A stretch of DNA of 64,000 nt from Acinetobacter seifertii (GTDB lineage Bacteria > Pseudomonadota > Gammaproteobacteria > Pseudomonadales > Moraxellaceae). Made by a program: the position numbers and the translations under genes. The stretch covers positions 2,411,204 to 2,475,203 of the forward strand of contig NZ_KB851200.1 of assembly GCF_000368065.1 (NCBI RefSeq). Reading direction: 5' to 3'. Under the pieces are notes generated by a model, which searched no databases, was not told the origin of the DNA, and saw nothing but the letters and a program-made list of their open reading frames with translations. Of this stretch, positions 8,453-16,198 are shown piece after piece. How positions within the stretch are numbered: position 1 is the stretch's first letter; each line of letters starts with the position of its first letter.

Positions 8453-9019
8453 TTATTCCTCAAATTTTCTCTGTACTACTTCGAGTCGCTGCTCTAAATC
8501 CATCAATTTATAAATCAGGTCATTATTATTATAAACAACCTGTTTATCTCCAACTGCCGTTTCTAATGAATTTCTCCAAACTCTTAATGTACTTAATGCC
8601 ATATCTAAGTTCATTTCTGCATCATTCGTTAAAAGTTCCATATCAACCCCATTGGCAATTTGATTTAATTGAAATTGCCAAACCCGTACCTCAGTATTAT
8701 TCCATATCGGGCTTATAATGATATGTTCACCATTAAATTTAGGGTAAATAAGGTCCTTTATCGATAACTTTAATAAATTAATATCGATTTCATTAATCGA
8801 ATGATCATTTTTTGAAAGCTCTGCAATTAAATCATTAATTTGATCAGGGCTAATAGATAAATAACCTTTATCCGTTTGGTGGTTAAACAAAATTTGACTG
8901 CTGGTTACTTTGTCTATGAGCGAAAAAAATGTCTGACATAACAAAAGGCTTTTTTCATTACTTGCTTGAACGCGAGGCGCAATTGGCACGTAGGGAATAA
9001 TATTGTCATTAGTTTGCAT
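8453..9019 (-). CDS. phage protein under C4-type RNA control (antirepressor position)
   Basis: A 188-aa protein I do not recognise. It is helical, with a probable coiled coil at the C-terminus (LIYKLMDLEQRLEVVQRKFEE). It starts five bases after the stop codon of the 56-aa gene, so the two are probably translationally coupled. Upstream lies a C4-like antisense RNA. In phages P1 and P7, C4 RNA controls icd and the antirepressor gene ant in just this order, so this gene stands where ant would be. No sequence likeness to Ant was seen; the role is inferred from position. Confidence 0.65.
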   Translation of the reverse strand: MQTNDNIIPYVPIAPRVQASNEKSLLLCQTFFSLIDKVTSSQILFNHQTDKGYLSISPDQINDLIAELSKNDHSINEIDINLLKLSIKDLIYPKFNGEHIIISPIWNNTEVRVWQFQLNQIANGVDMELLTNDAEMNLDMALSTLRVWRNSLETAVGDKQVVYNNNDLIYKLMDLEQRLEVVQRKFEE

Positions 9020-9023
9020 GAGA

Positions 9024-9194
9024 TTACTTCCCTAAAAAAAGAAAAGAGAATGTAAACACGACCATGCAAATAAATGCACAACCTTCATAGAGTTTTTTGA
9101 GGAAATTAGAACGTTTAATTTGTTTTTGGCGTTTTAAAAACGCTTCTAAATCATAGATTGGTGTGTGTTCAATGATATTAATGGCTTTTTTCAT
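9024..9194 (-). CDS. 56-aa membrane-associated protein, first gene after the C4-like RNA
   Basis: A short reading frame with ATG at 9194 and TAA at 9024. The first half is basic (FLKRQKQIKRSNFLKK); a hydrophobic helix at about 38-54 (GCAFICMVVF...) likely spans the membrane. It is tightly followed by the 188-aa gene. Its start lies about 33 bases past the pairing target of the C4-like RNA, the place held by icd in P1. Function unknown; only weak purine-rich sequence precedes the ATG. Confidence 0.6.
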   Translation of the reverse strand: MKKAINIIEHTPIYDLEAFLKRQKQIKRSNFLKKLYEGCAFICMVVFTFSFLFLGK

Positions 9195-9226
9195 GATTAA
9201 TACTCTTTTGTAAGTTCATTGCAAAC

Positions 9227-9333
9227 CTACCGCCATTACTTCTCACAATAATGGTGGTAGACCGAACAGGGGTGAGAATACCGTCCAAAAGAGTACAACG
9301 GCCAGCCAAAAGGCTGCCCTGCCCGATCTACCA
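9227..9333 (-). ncRNA. C4-like antisense RNA with its target
   Basis: Read on the minus strand, the RNA would begin near 9332. A GGUAGA segment (9332-9327) can pair with UCUACC (9261-9256) and enclose a hairpin with a UUUU loop (9318-9300). UUCUCAC (9278-9272) is complementary to GUGAGAA (9246-9240), and CUACCACCAUUA (9260-9249) is complementary, with one G-U pair, to the segment at 9238-9227. Two boxes followed by two matching targets just before a small gene is the defining layout of phage C4 RNAs (P1, P7, P4). The match to the Rfam C4 family is from memory and was not searched. Confidence 0.7.
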
Positions 9334-9338
9334 TAACG

Positions 9339-9366
9339 AGTATAGCCGATTAGACATTTTAGGCAA
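9339..9366 (-). promoter_or_regulatory. sigma-70 promoter of the C4-like RNA
   Basis: On the minus strand TTGCCT (9366-9361) is followed after 16 bases by TATACT (9344-9339). The predicted start near 9332 coincides with the first paired segment of the C4-like RNA. Confidence 0.7.
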
Positions 9367-9549
9367 AAAAAAGCCGCTATGAGCGGATATTTTCTGCTCT
9401 CTTTTGAAATAAACAGGTTCTCACGCCTGCGCACAGATTTTGCTGTGCTTATTCATATTGCCGTTAGTGTGCCATTATGTCAAGATAATATAAGCATATT
9501 TTTAATACATTCTAAATTTATAAATATTTAGAACTAGGAAACCACAATA

Positions 9550-10698
9550 ATGTCAGATGAAACTTATTCTACTGAAAATTCAAGTGAAAGAAATTTTACA
9601 TCAAATGTTTTGGAGTTATATAGAATTTTCTTAATTCTTAGAAATTTATCTTATAACTTAAATACAGAAATTCAATTCGATGGCATAAATTCTAGTGAAC
9701 TATTCAAAGAATTTGAGCAAACGGCAAGTAGAATTAGTGATTTTACTTTATTTTATAAACCTGAAAGCAACTTAAAGGATAGTGTTGAAAGACTTTATTT
9801 TGAAATTAAAGAAATAATAAACCCGTACAATAGTATTTTCAATACATCTGTTTTTAATCATTATGATGATTTCGATATAATTTGGAGAGTTACAAATGAA
9901 ATCAAGGAAATCTATCTAAGTAATAAGAGTAATTACTCGAAAAGTACAGAAAGCACAAACTATTTTTTTAAGACTAAACCTCAATTTGAAAGTATAAAAG
10001 CGACATATGATTCTTTTTTAGACACAATTAAAGTCAAAGATGAACTAAACAGAATTTCTAGTGACTTAACAAATGTTCTTAATAAATCAACAGCATTAGA
10101 TAATTTAATTGATGATTTTGAAAAAAGCCATACTAGTTTCAAAGTATTTGAAGAAAAGCAATTCAATGATGAGACTAAAAAGATTTATGATAATATTTAT
10201 ATTGCAGAGTATAGGTTAGCAAATGCATTTAGAGATTATGCTATTTGTTCTTTTATTATTATTGCTGGCATTGCATGTTTCAATTTTCTTTTACCTACAC
10301 TTGAAGGAATAATAAATTTTTTAAAAATTGGAAAATTTCAAACTACACCAGTCGACATTTACTTCTTTGTTAAAACTGTATTTTTACTTTTATTAACTGC
10401 TCCGGGTTGGTATTTTACTCGAGAATCATCAAAACATCGTCAAGTTGCATATAAAGCAAAAATTATTAGCTCCGAATTATCAGCACTACCATATTACTTA
10501 GCTGATTTAAATGAGAAAGATCGACATGAAATGCGTATGAAAATGGCAGATAAGTTTTTTGGACAAGAACTTTATAATGACAAAAAAAGTGATAGCAGCA
10601 ATGTAAGTGAGCAGACCAAAGCTACAACCGAAGCTATTAAAACTATTAACGCTTTATTAAGCAAACCAAGTACTGGATTAGCCAATCATGATAAATAA
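9550..10698 (+). CDS. low-GC cargo membrane protein, unknown function
   Basis: A 382-aa protein: a long helical N-terminal region (about 1-225), two membrane helices (about 230-252 and 272-291), then a cytosolic tail beginning WYFTRESSKHRQVAYKAK and continuing with YYLADLNEKDRHEMRMKMADKFFG. I recall similar 'ESxxHR' tails in unnamed two-helix membrane proteins of phages and islands, but cannot name the family. The gene is strongly AT-rich, unlike the P2 core, and is followed in the same direction by a putAbiC-like gene. A role in phage exclusion is plausible and unproven. GGAAACCACAATA precedes the ATG. Confidence 0.7.
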   Translation: MSDETYSTENSSERNFTSNVLELYRIFLILRNLSYNLNTEIQFDGINSSELFKEFEQTASRISDFTLFYKPESNLKDSVERLYFEIKEIINPYNSIFNTSVFNHYDDFDIIWRVTNEIKEIYLSNKSNYSKSTESTNYFFKTKPQFESIKATYDSFLDTIKVKDELNRISSDLTNVLNKSTALDNLIDDFEKSHTSFKVFEEKQFNDETKKIYDNIYIAEYRLANAFRDYAICSFIIIAGIACFNFLLPTLEGIINFLKIGKFQTTPVDIYFFVKTVFLLLLTAPGWYFTRESSKHRQVAYKAKIISSELSALPYYLADLNEKDRHEMRMKMADKFFGQELYNDKKSDSSNVSEQTKATTEAIKTINALLSKPSTGLANHDK

Positions 10699-10828
10699 AA
10701 TACAATTTTTATCAACGGATCAATATATGAAAAATTGGGAACAAACCTATATAGAGTTTTTAGTAAAGCTATCTAAGCCAATTAAAGATGATTTGCCAGT
10801 AGGCTGGTGTGTTTGGATGATTGGATGA
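10688..10828 (+). CDS. possible 46-aa protein between two cargo genes
   Basis: An ORF overlapping the end of the upstream gene by 11 bases. It has a Trp-rich C-terminus (LPVGWCVWMIG). A shorter start is available at 10727. The overlap and same-strand setting suggest coupling, but no good ribosome site is visible, so it may not be expressed. Confidence 0.35.
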   Translation: MINKIQFLSTDQYMKNWEQTYIEFLVKLSKPIKDDLPVGWCVWMIG

Positions 10829-10840
10829 CGGTAGTTTCAA

Positions 10841-11905
10841 ATGTTTAATTCTATTATTTACTATTTATTAGAGATGGATATGCCTAAATCTAAAGAAAAA
10901 CGTCAAAAAAATAAGGAGCATGAAAACAAAAAAAAGGACTATTGGCCCCTTGTTGAATTATTTTCTATATTTTTTGCTTTAGGTTTAATTCTTTATATTT
11001 GGGCAATTTACCCAGATGAATTACAAAAAATTGATAAACAAAATACCCCTATCACTGTCCCATTTAATCAAAAACATAGTGATGACTTACCTTATGATGA
11101 AAAGAAATCGTATGCACAAAAAATTGGTGAAAAATACGGAACTTATGGGGATACATATGGTTCTTTAAATACTTTATTTAGTGGCTGGGCTTTTGCTCTA
11201 TTATTAATTTCATTATTTATGCAAAGAAAGGAATTGCAAGAACAACGAAAAGAATTAGCTGCACAAAGAGACGAGATAACAAAATCAAATGAAATTGCTG
11301 AGTCTCAAAGAAATATTACAAAACAACAATCAGAACTATTAGCTCAACAAAGCTATTATTCACTTTTATTCAAGTTATTAGATGAGAAGAACAATAAAAT
11401 TAATTTATTTTATTTTAAAGATTCCTTTAACAAGCAAGTACATGAAAAATATGAATGTTTCAAATTCTTTTCTAATTACATATTACATAATATGAATAAT
11501 TTCAATACTCCTGATTCTACATCAATGACTCCTCTTGAGTATAAAGAGGATTTAAAAGATTTTATATTATTATCTTATCTTTTACCTCACTCACAATCTG
11601 AAAATCTTTTTGAAGGAAATTTATATTTTGAACATTTAATAAATATTCTTATTTTTATAGAACAAAAATCCCATCCTAATGATATAGATTCAGATATTGC
11701 ATTTTTAAAATCTTATATTAGCCATGATGAGCTTGTTTGTCTTGCCGTCCTAGGATTAAAAGATAAAAGATTTTATAAATATATTGAGAAATATGGGTTA
11801 TTAGAACATTTTAATACAAGTTTATTTAAACATCAGTTTCTACTTTTTCAAATTCTATATGAACCTAACGCTTTTATGCCCTTTACTTCCCCAAAAGCCG
11901 CATAA
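10841..11905 (+). CDS. putAbiC-like abortive-infection membrane protein
   Basis: A 354-aa protein (about 341 from the internal ATG at 10880, which has a better upstream GAGA). It has a Lys-rich N-terminus, a membrane helix at about 36-57, an extracytoplasmic loop ending in KYGTYGDTYGSLNTLFSG, a second helix at about 112-128, then a coiled coil of QRKELQEQRKELAAQRDE type, followed by QSYYSLLFKLLDEKN. This order (GTxGDxxGxLNxLFSG, helix, QRKELxxQ coil, then a 'FFxLLxLHN'-like segment) is what I know of the putAbiC family (putative phage abortive infection protein). Probably a lysogenic-conversion gene that excludes other phages. Confidence 0.75.
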   Translation: MFNSIIYYLLEMDMPKSKEKRQKNKEHENKKKDYWPLVELFSIFFALGLILYIWAIYPDELQKIDKQNTPITVPFNQKHSDDLPYDEKKSYAQKIGEKYGTYGDTYGSLNTLFSGWAFALLLISLFMQRKELQEQRKELAAQRDEITKSNEIAESQRNITKQQSELLAQQSYYSLLFKLLDEKNNKINLFYFKDSFNKQVHEKYECFKFFSNYILHNMNNFNTPDSTSMTPLEYKEDLKDFILLSYLLPHSQSENLFEGNLYFEHLINILIFIEQKSHPNDIDSDIAFLKSYISHDELVCLAVLGLKDKRFYKYIEKYGLLEHFNTSLFKHQFLLFQILYEPNAFMPFTSPKAA

Positions 11906-11917
11906 AGCGGCTTTTTT
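11893..11917 (+). terminator. terminator of the cargo pair
   Basis: GCCGC and GCGGC form a stem around ATAAA, with A and T runs on the two sides. The stem overlaps the last codons of the putAbiC-like gene. Confidence 0.75.
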
Positions 11918-11927
11918 ATATTGACTA

Positions 11928-12302
11928 TTACCAAGAATCTGAATTAGGAGAACTTCCACTATCACAACTATTGCTTTCACTTGAACTCCAACCTGAAGAA
12001 TCATTTGAACTATGGTTACTTTGATTTGAATGATTGGTTTGAGAATGTTCACAGTTATATGAAGATTGGAAACGTTCTTCTAAATAATTGTCAGAGTTAG
12101 CTTCTTTACCTTGCAAAGCATAGGTTGAGTAATATTGAAGGTTAGGATCAGGATCACGTTGCGGATATTGGGGTGGATCAGACAATAAAGCCAGACGTGC
12201 CGATCCAATATAAGTATGATTATCGGTCTGCTTTTTATGACAGTCGCATTTGACCGTTTTTGAAAACAACCAGCTCTTTTTACAAATTTCACATTTAGCC
12301 AT
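11928..12302 (-). CDS. hypothetical phage protein with N-terminal zinc knuckle and Ser/Asn-rich tail
   Basis: A 124-aa protein. The first 22 residues hold CEIC...CDCH, probably one zinc site. The last 40 residues are mostly Ser, Asn and Asp, so probably disordered. GAGGAAAATTA precedes the ATG, and the ATG overlaps the stop codon of the Ogr-like gene (TAATG), so the two are coupled. Function unknown. Confidence 0.65.
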   Translation of the reverse strand: MAKCEICKKSWLFSKTVKCDCHKKQTDNHTYIGSARLALLSDPPQYPQRDPDPNLQYYSTYALQGKEANSDNYLEERFQSSYNCEHSQTNHSNQSNHSSNDSSGWSSSESNSCDSGSSPNSDSW

Positions 12303-12589
12303 TAATTTTCCTCCAATTCAGGGAATAGATTGAGATTTGGAATAGGTTCAATTTCCTTGACGTATTTGTCAGGTCTTCTTTTAAGTTTCTTAAGATTGAT
12401 GTCTGGATTCTTCTGTGAACTTGGGGAAATTTGATGTGTGATTTCTATTATTCCCGCTCCAGTAAAACCACATAGAACATTGCTACACTGAAGCCATATT
12501 GATCTAAGTAGAATATGTTGTTGTTTACTGCTTCTTATCGTCAGTTTTGCGCTGCAATGTGGACAATATAGTTGGTGTTTTCCCCGCAC
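12302..12589 (-). CDS. ogr: Ogr/Delta-like zinc-finger activator of late genes
   Basis: A 95-aa protein. In P2, Ogr binds upstream of late promoters and recruits RNA polymerase through its alpha subunit. The N-terminal half has the Ogr/Delta pattern: CPHC (near residue 9), a basic region (TIRSSKQ), then LQCSNVLCGFT giving CX4C. The C-terminal half is phage-specific and basic. The start is GTG at 12589, with GAGGT five bases upstream. It lies beyond gene D, as in P2, with the methylase pair between. Its likely targets are the palindromes at 22249, 29394 and 35691. Confidence 0.85.
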   Translation of the reverse strand: MRGKHQLYCPHCSAKLTIRSSKQQHILLRSIWLQCSNVLCGFTGAGIIEITHQISPSSQKNPDINLKKLKRRPDKYVKEIEPIPNLNLFPELEEN

Positions 12590-12704
12590 ATTTACCTCTC
12601 AGAACAAATATTTATACCAAATCAATTATAAGACTAAATATTTGTGCGAATAACTTTTTTTGACTAAGATTACCCTGTTTTTTCTGATCGCTGCCCAAAT
12701 CATG

Positions 12705-12899
12705 ATGCAGAATATTAATTGCCGGCACTGTTTTAAATTGCTGGCACGAATTGGGCATTTTGATTCACTCGAAATTAAATGCCCCCGTTGTAAAACTCTT
12801 AATATCTATATGAGCACCCCGAGTGCCTTACCTGAGAGCCTAGAGCACCAAAAAACAGGTAAGAACCATGAATATTCAATACAACCCAAAAGGTCATAG
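12705..12899 (+). CDS. com: Com-like zinc-finger translational regulator
   Basis: A 64-aa protein with Cys6, Cys9, Cys26 and Cys29 (INCRHCFKLL ... IKCPRCKTLN), the single zinc finger of Mu-type Com proteins. Com of phage Mu binds the mom mRNA and opens a hairpin so that mom is translated. Here the gene overlaps the start of the downstream adenine methylase by 32 bases, and a hairpin inside the overlap covers the methylase ribosome site. I start at the second of two adjacent ATGs (12702, 12705); upstream TTG reading has no family likeness. Confidence 0.8.
   Translation: MQNINCRHCFKLLARIGHFDSLEIKCPRCKTLNIYMSTPSALPESLEHQKTGKNHEYSIQPKRS
12827..12863 (+). promoter_or_regulatory. hairpin hiding the methylase ribosome site (Com target)
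   Basis: CTTACCTG (12827-12834) pairs perfectly with CAGGTAAG (12856-12863) across a 21-nt loop. The right arm contains AGGTAAG, the only Shine-Dalgarno-like sequence for the methylase ATG at 12868. This is the arrangement by which Com controls mom in phage Mu. Confidence 0.7.
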
Positions 12900-13659
12900 T
12901 TTCAGTGGCTGGCTTGGTGGTAAATCTCAACTGGCCAGAACAATCGTAGAGCTGATGCCAGAACATAAAACCTATGTCGAAGTGTTTGGAGGCGCTGGCT
13001 GGGTTCTCTTTAAAAAGACCCCTTCCCCTTTTGAAGTTATTAACGATGTGAATGATGATCTCATCAATTTATATCGAGTCCTTAAATTCCATTTCGATGC
13101 GTTCTTAGCTGAATTTGATTTGTTGTTATTTTCACGCACCATTTTTGATGACATGAAAAAAAGTGATCGTGGTTTAACAGATATTCAACGAGCAGCTAAA
13201 TTTTATTATCTATTACGTGCCGCTTTCAGTTGCCAGCTCGATGGATCCTTCAGCTATTCAACTGCACGTAAACCCGGTCTAAAGCTAGGTGAAGAACTCC
13301 GTACACATTTACATTCTGTTCATGAACGTTTGCAACGAGCAACAATTGAAAATGCCAGTTATGACTATGTAATTAAAAAAATGGATGCATCTGATACGCT
13401 TTTTTATCTGGATCCGCCATATTGGGATTGCGAAAAGGACTACGGTAAAAATATTTTCAGTAAAGATGATTTTTATGCACTGAAGGAGATTTTAGACTCG
13501 TTAAAAGGCAAGTTTATTCTAAGTCTTAATGATGTACCTGAAGTTCGTGTGTTGTTTAAAGACTATAACATTCAAGATAAAAAAATCCGCTGGTCGGTTA
13601 ATCAAAAGGCCGCAGCGGAAAGTCATAATGGCAATGAGTTGATTATCTATAATTTTTAG
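12868..13659 (+). CDS. dam: phage adenine-N6 DNA methyltransferase, D12 class
   Basis: A 263-aa enzyme that methylates adenine in DNA. It has the N-terminal GWLGGKSQL of the D12 (Dam-like) class, an AdoMet-binding motif near 39-44 (VFGGAGWVLF), and the catalytic DPPYWD at 182-187. It probably protects phage DNA from host restriction. It overlaps the com gene and ends by overlapping the stop codon of convergent gene D. Target sequence cannot be read from the protein. Confidence 0.85.
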   Translation: MNIQYNPKGHSFSGWLGGKSQLARTIVELMPEHKTYVEVFGGAGWVLFKKTPSPFEVINDVNDDLINLYRVLKFHFDAFLAEFDLLLFSRTIFDDMKKSDRGLTDIQRAAKFYYLLRAAFSCQLDGSFSYSTARKPGLKLGEELRTHLHSVHERLQRATIENASYDYVIKKMDASDTLFYLDPPYWDCEKDYGKNIFSKDDFYALKEILDSLKGKFILSLNDVPEVRVLFKDYNIQDKKIRWSVNQKAAAESHNGNELIIYNF

Positions 13660-14876
13660 GTGGTACTCATTTCATCCTGAAGCCGTTTGAACTCTCGTTC
13701 TGCGGCTCTGGTTGCTGTAGCCTGATTTTTATATAGATACGTTAAACGTTTTGGGTTTGACTGATCGCCTTGCGTTACTTTCTCTGGAGAACTCGCTGAA
13801 CCATAATAAGCAATAATTCCAGTGTAATCCCCTCTTTCATTATCCACCAGTTGGCTAATGTCATCAGCATCCGGCATCATCACTTCAAGCACAACGTCCG
13901 TAGTAAATCCACCAGATCCATCGAGCTTATGCGTTACCCTTGTACCTAACCAAACGATGTCATCGATCGGAGATTTTAGACCTGAAAATTTGAATGTCAT
14001 TTCAGGTATTAGTTCAGGTCGTCCACGCGAAAACGAATAGCTGAAGTTAGTCGCTTTACGTTTGATATTATTGTATTCGGCATAAGCTTTATGTAGAGCC
14101 GTTTCTCTATCACGCAGCGCATGTCGAATTTCCTTAACATTTTGGGAGCTATTGCCTACAGTCACTTTCTGTTTTTGGGGCAAAGCAATATCGTAGTAAT
14201 AACAAGTCACCCCCGAAATATCATCGCCTTCCGAAGTATCGCTAAAACGATGCCTATCTCCCTGATTCCGGGTAATTTCGACTTCTGGTAGAGTTTGGCC
14301 ACTTGCTGTCTCAGACTTGCCTTTAGCCATAAATAACAACGTACCGTTTTTAACTGTTGCTATCGCATCATGTTCATCAGCAATGCGGGTCATTAAATTT
14401 GCATCTGATTCATTTTGATCGATGTGTGCTAGTTTGATACTGCCTAGCTTTTCTTGAACAATCACATTTAGACCATTTCTGGCCCCAATGCTACTTATGA
14501 TTTCACCGATTGTTTTGTCGTGATAACTTTCTTCCCTTTTCCGCTTCAAACTCGCTTTTAAATCAGCGCTGGTAGCCCGTAGAGAGAGAATGTCCGGTGC
14601 TCCGGAATGCTCACGCTCTTTAATGAAATACTTGCCTTTGTAAATCAATCCGGTTGTACTCCAGCCGATCCAGACGTCTATTTCCGCGTCTTTTGGTGGA
14701 ATCTCGAGTAAACCATCATGATCAAGTAATTCAATAAGTACCGAATCTGCTTCAATGCCCCGATTGTCCGTAACGGTCATATTGTTCAATCGTGAATTAA
14801 CCTTTGTTGTGATGTCAGTACCATTCACTACAAGTTTATAAATGGCCTGTGCATTGACATTGCTAACACTAAACAT
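13656..14876 (-). CDS. D: P2 gpD-like late control / tail baseplate hub protein
   Basis: A 406-aa protein matching the gpD (phage late control D, Pfam GPD) family, which forms the baseplate hub with gpV and resembles T4 gp27. Recognisable parts are the N-terminal VNGTDITTKVNSRL, GIEADSVLIELLDHDG, and DAEIDVWIGW. It starts four bases after the stop of U and ends the late tail operon. Length is near the P2 protein. Confidence 0.9.
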   Translation of the reverse strand: MFSVSNVNAQAIYKLVVNGTDITTKVNSRLNNMTVTDNRGIEADSVLIELLDHDGLLEIPPKDAEIDVWIGWSTTGLIYKGKYFIKEREHSGAPDILSLRATSADLKASLKRKREESYHDKTIGEIISSIGARNGLNVIVQEKLGSIKLAHIDQNESDANLMTRIADEHDAIATVKNGTLLFMAKGKSETASGQTLPEVEITRNQGDRHRFSDTSEGDDISGVTCYYYDIALPQKQKVTVGNSSQNVKEIRHALRDRETALHKAYAEYNNIKRKATNFSYSFSRGRPELIPEMTFKFSGLKSPIDDIVWLGTRVTHKLDGSGGFTTDVVLEVMMPDADDISQLVDNERGDYTGIIAYYGSASSPEKVTQGDQSNPKRLTYLYKNQATATRAAEREFKRLQDEMSTT

Positions 14877-15182
14877 GACCTAACCCAACACACTGCTAAT
14901 GATATTGTTTGCCAACGTTCCCGGCTTCGTCTTCTGCTTCAGGGTCATTTTGAATTCAATTTTACGAGCAGCTCCATTCGGGAAAAAAAATGTCTGTGTT
15001 TCATCCACATCTTCAAGAAAATACAGACCAAATATTTTCCCGGTACCACTGATCAATGGGAATGATTTTCCGGTGTCTCCCATCACGCGCAATGCAGTAA
15101 GACTAAGCGGAGTCCCCATAAACTCGGGCATGATGCTGCCATCAAGCGTAATCACATCATCTCCGCGTCCCACGAACTGATA

Positions 15183-16068
15183 TAGTCCGCACGTCAAAAA
15201 ACCAATACAATACCGATATGAGTTATCCAATACATTTTAGAAAGAAAATATTAGCCAAGCTTGAAGAAGGTCAATCTATCCGAGCGGTTGCTCAGCACTT
15301 CGAAATTAATAAAAACACAATTGTCGAATGGAAAAAGCGAATCGAAATAAAAAGAACTCGACCAAGAAAACCATCTAAAGTTGATGATGATGCCTTACGT
15401 GCAGATGTTGAGCAATATCCTGATGATTATCAATATGAACGCGCTGCTCGTTTTGGTTGTGGTAATTCTACAATTGGAGATGCGCTCAAGCGTCTAAATA
15501 TCACAGTTAAAAAAAGACCTTACGGCACCCGGAAACAAAAATAGAACTCAGAGAGCAGTATTTAAAAGATTTAAACCGATTAAGGTGTAAACACCCGATC
15601 ATCTATCTAGATGAAAGTGGATTTAAATCTCATGAACATAGACCTCAGGGTTATTCAAAACAGGGAACTCCTTGTTATGGAACATATAATTGGCAATTAA
15701 AAAATCAAACCAATGCAATAGGAGCAATCCATGAGGGTAAGTTATTTGCAGTTGGTTTATTTGATAGCAAAGTAAATTCGGATATATTTCATTTTTGGGT
15801 AGATCAGTTTTTATTACCAGAATTACCCTCGAATAGTGTAATTGTCATGGACAATGCAGCCTTCCATAAACGACAAGATATACAAGATCTATTAGCCCAA
15901 CATGGGCATCAAATACTTTGGTTACCACCGTATAGTCCTGACCTTAATCCTATTGAAAAAATGTGGGCATGGGTGAAAGCAAAAAGGAAAAAGTGGTTGG
16001 TTAACTCAATAGATAAGCTTTTTAGTCGTTTTTTTAACGAGTGTATGGGTAATTAAGCGGTTTGACTA
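15183..16068 (+). mobile_element. IS630-family insertion sequence in gene U
   Basis: An 886-bp element bounded by TA at 15181-15182 and 16069-16070, the typical IS630 target duplication. The ends both begin TAGTC when read inward, but further terminal likeness is poor. The uninterrupted target can be rebuilt exactly from gpU reading frame. It carries one transposase in two overlapping frames. Confidence 0.9.
15218..16056 (+). CDS. IS630-family transposase made by -1 frameshift
   Basis: The first frame (15218-15544, 108 aa) gives the HTH domain (GQSIRAVAQHFEINKNTIVEWKKR). The second frame gives the DDE domain with Asp in YLDESG, Asp in VMDNAAF and Glu in NPIEKMW. They join by -1 slippage on seven A at 15509-15515, which yields the family-typical KKTLRHPE joint, and a fused protein of about 280 aa. 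It cuts and pastes the element at TA sites. Whether the shift is programmed, as in several IS630 elements, is inferred. Confidence 0.88.
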
Positions 16069-16198
16069 TAGTCGGGCATATCCCCCACGCGAGAGCTTGA
16101 GGCATGTCTCCAGTTCGTTTGACGTTTTAGGGTTTGATAAGTGGCCGTTGGTAGCGAAAAAACGAATACGCCAAAAATCATCATCATAATTATATTCC

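Larger units (their letters stand above)
14880..16187 (-). pseudogene. U: P2 gpU-like tail protein, split by an IS630 element
   Basis: gpU is a tail-terminator type protein needed for P2 tail assembly. The N-terminal part starts at ATGATGATG (16187; MMMIFGVFVFSLPTATYQTL), twelve bases after the stop of T. The C-terminal part ends at 14880 (GRGDDVITLDGS ... LRVMGDTGKSFPLISGTGKI). Removing the 886-bp element and one TA copy joins them in frame through MPDY-QFVGRGDD to give 139 aa, the expected size. No stop codon or frameshift other than the insertion is seen, so the event looks recent. An ORF can be read from inside the element into the C-terminal part but lacks the N-terminus. Confidence 0.92.

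Noticed and set aside
9243..9434. 63-aa minus-strand ORF with hydrophobic C-terminus
   Set aside because: It covers the C4-like RNA and its promoter; base pairing explains the sequence better than coding.
14880..15230. 116-aa ORF taken as a complete gene
   Set aside because: Its first residues come from the insertion sequence; only from QFVGRGDD on is it gpU.
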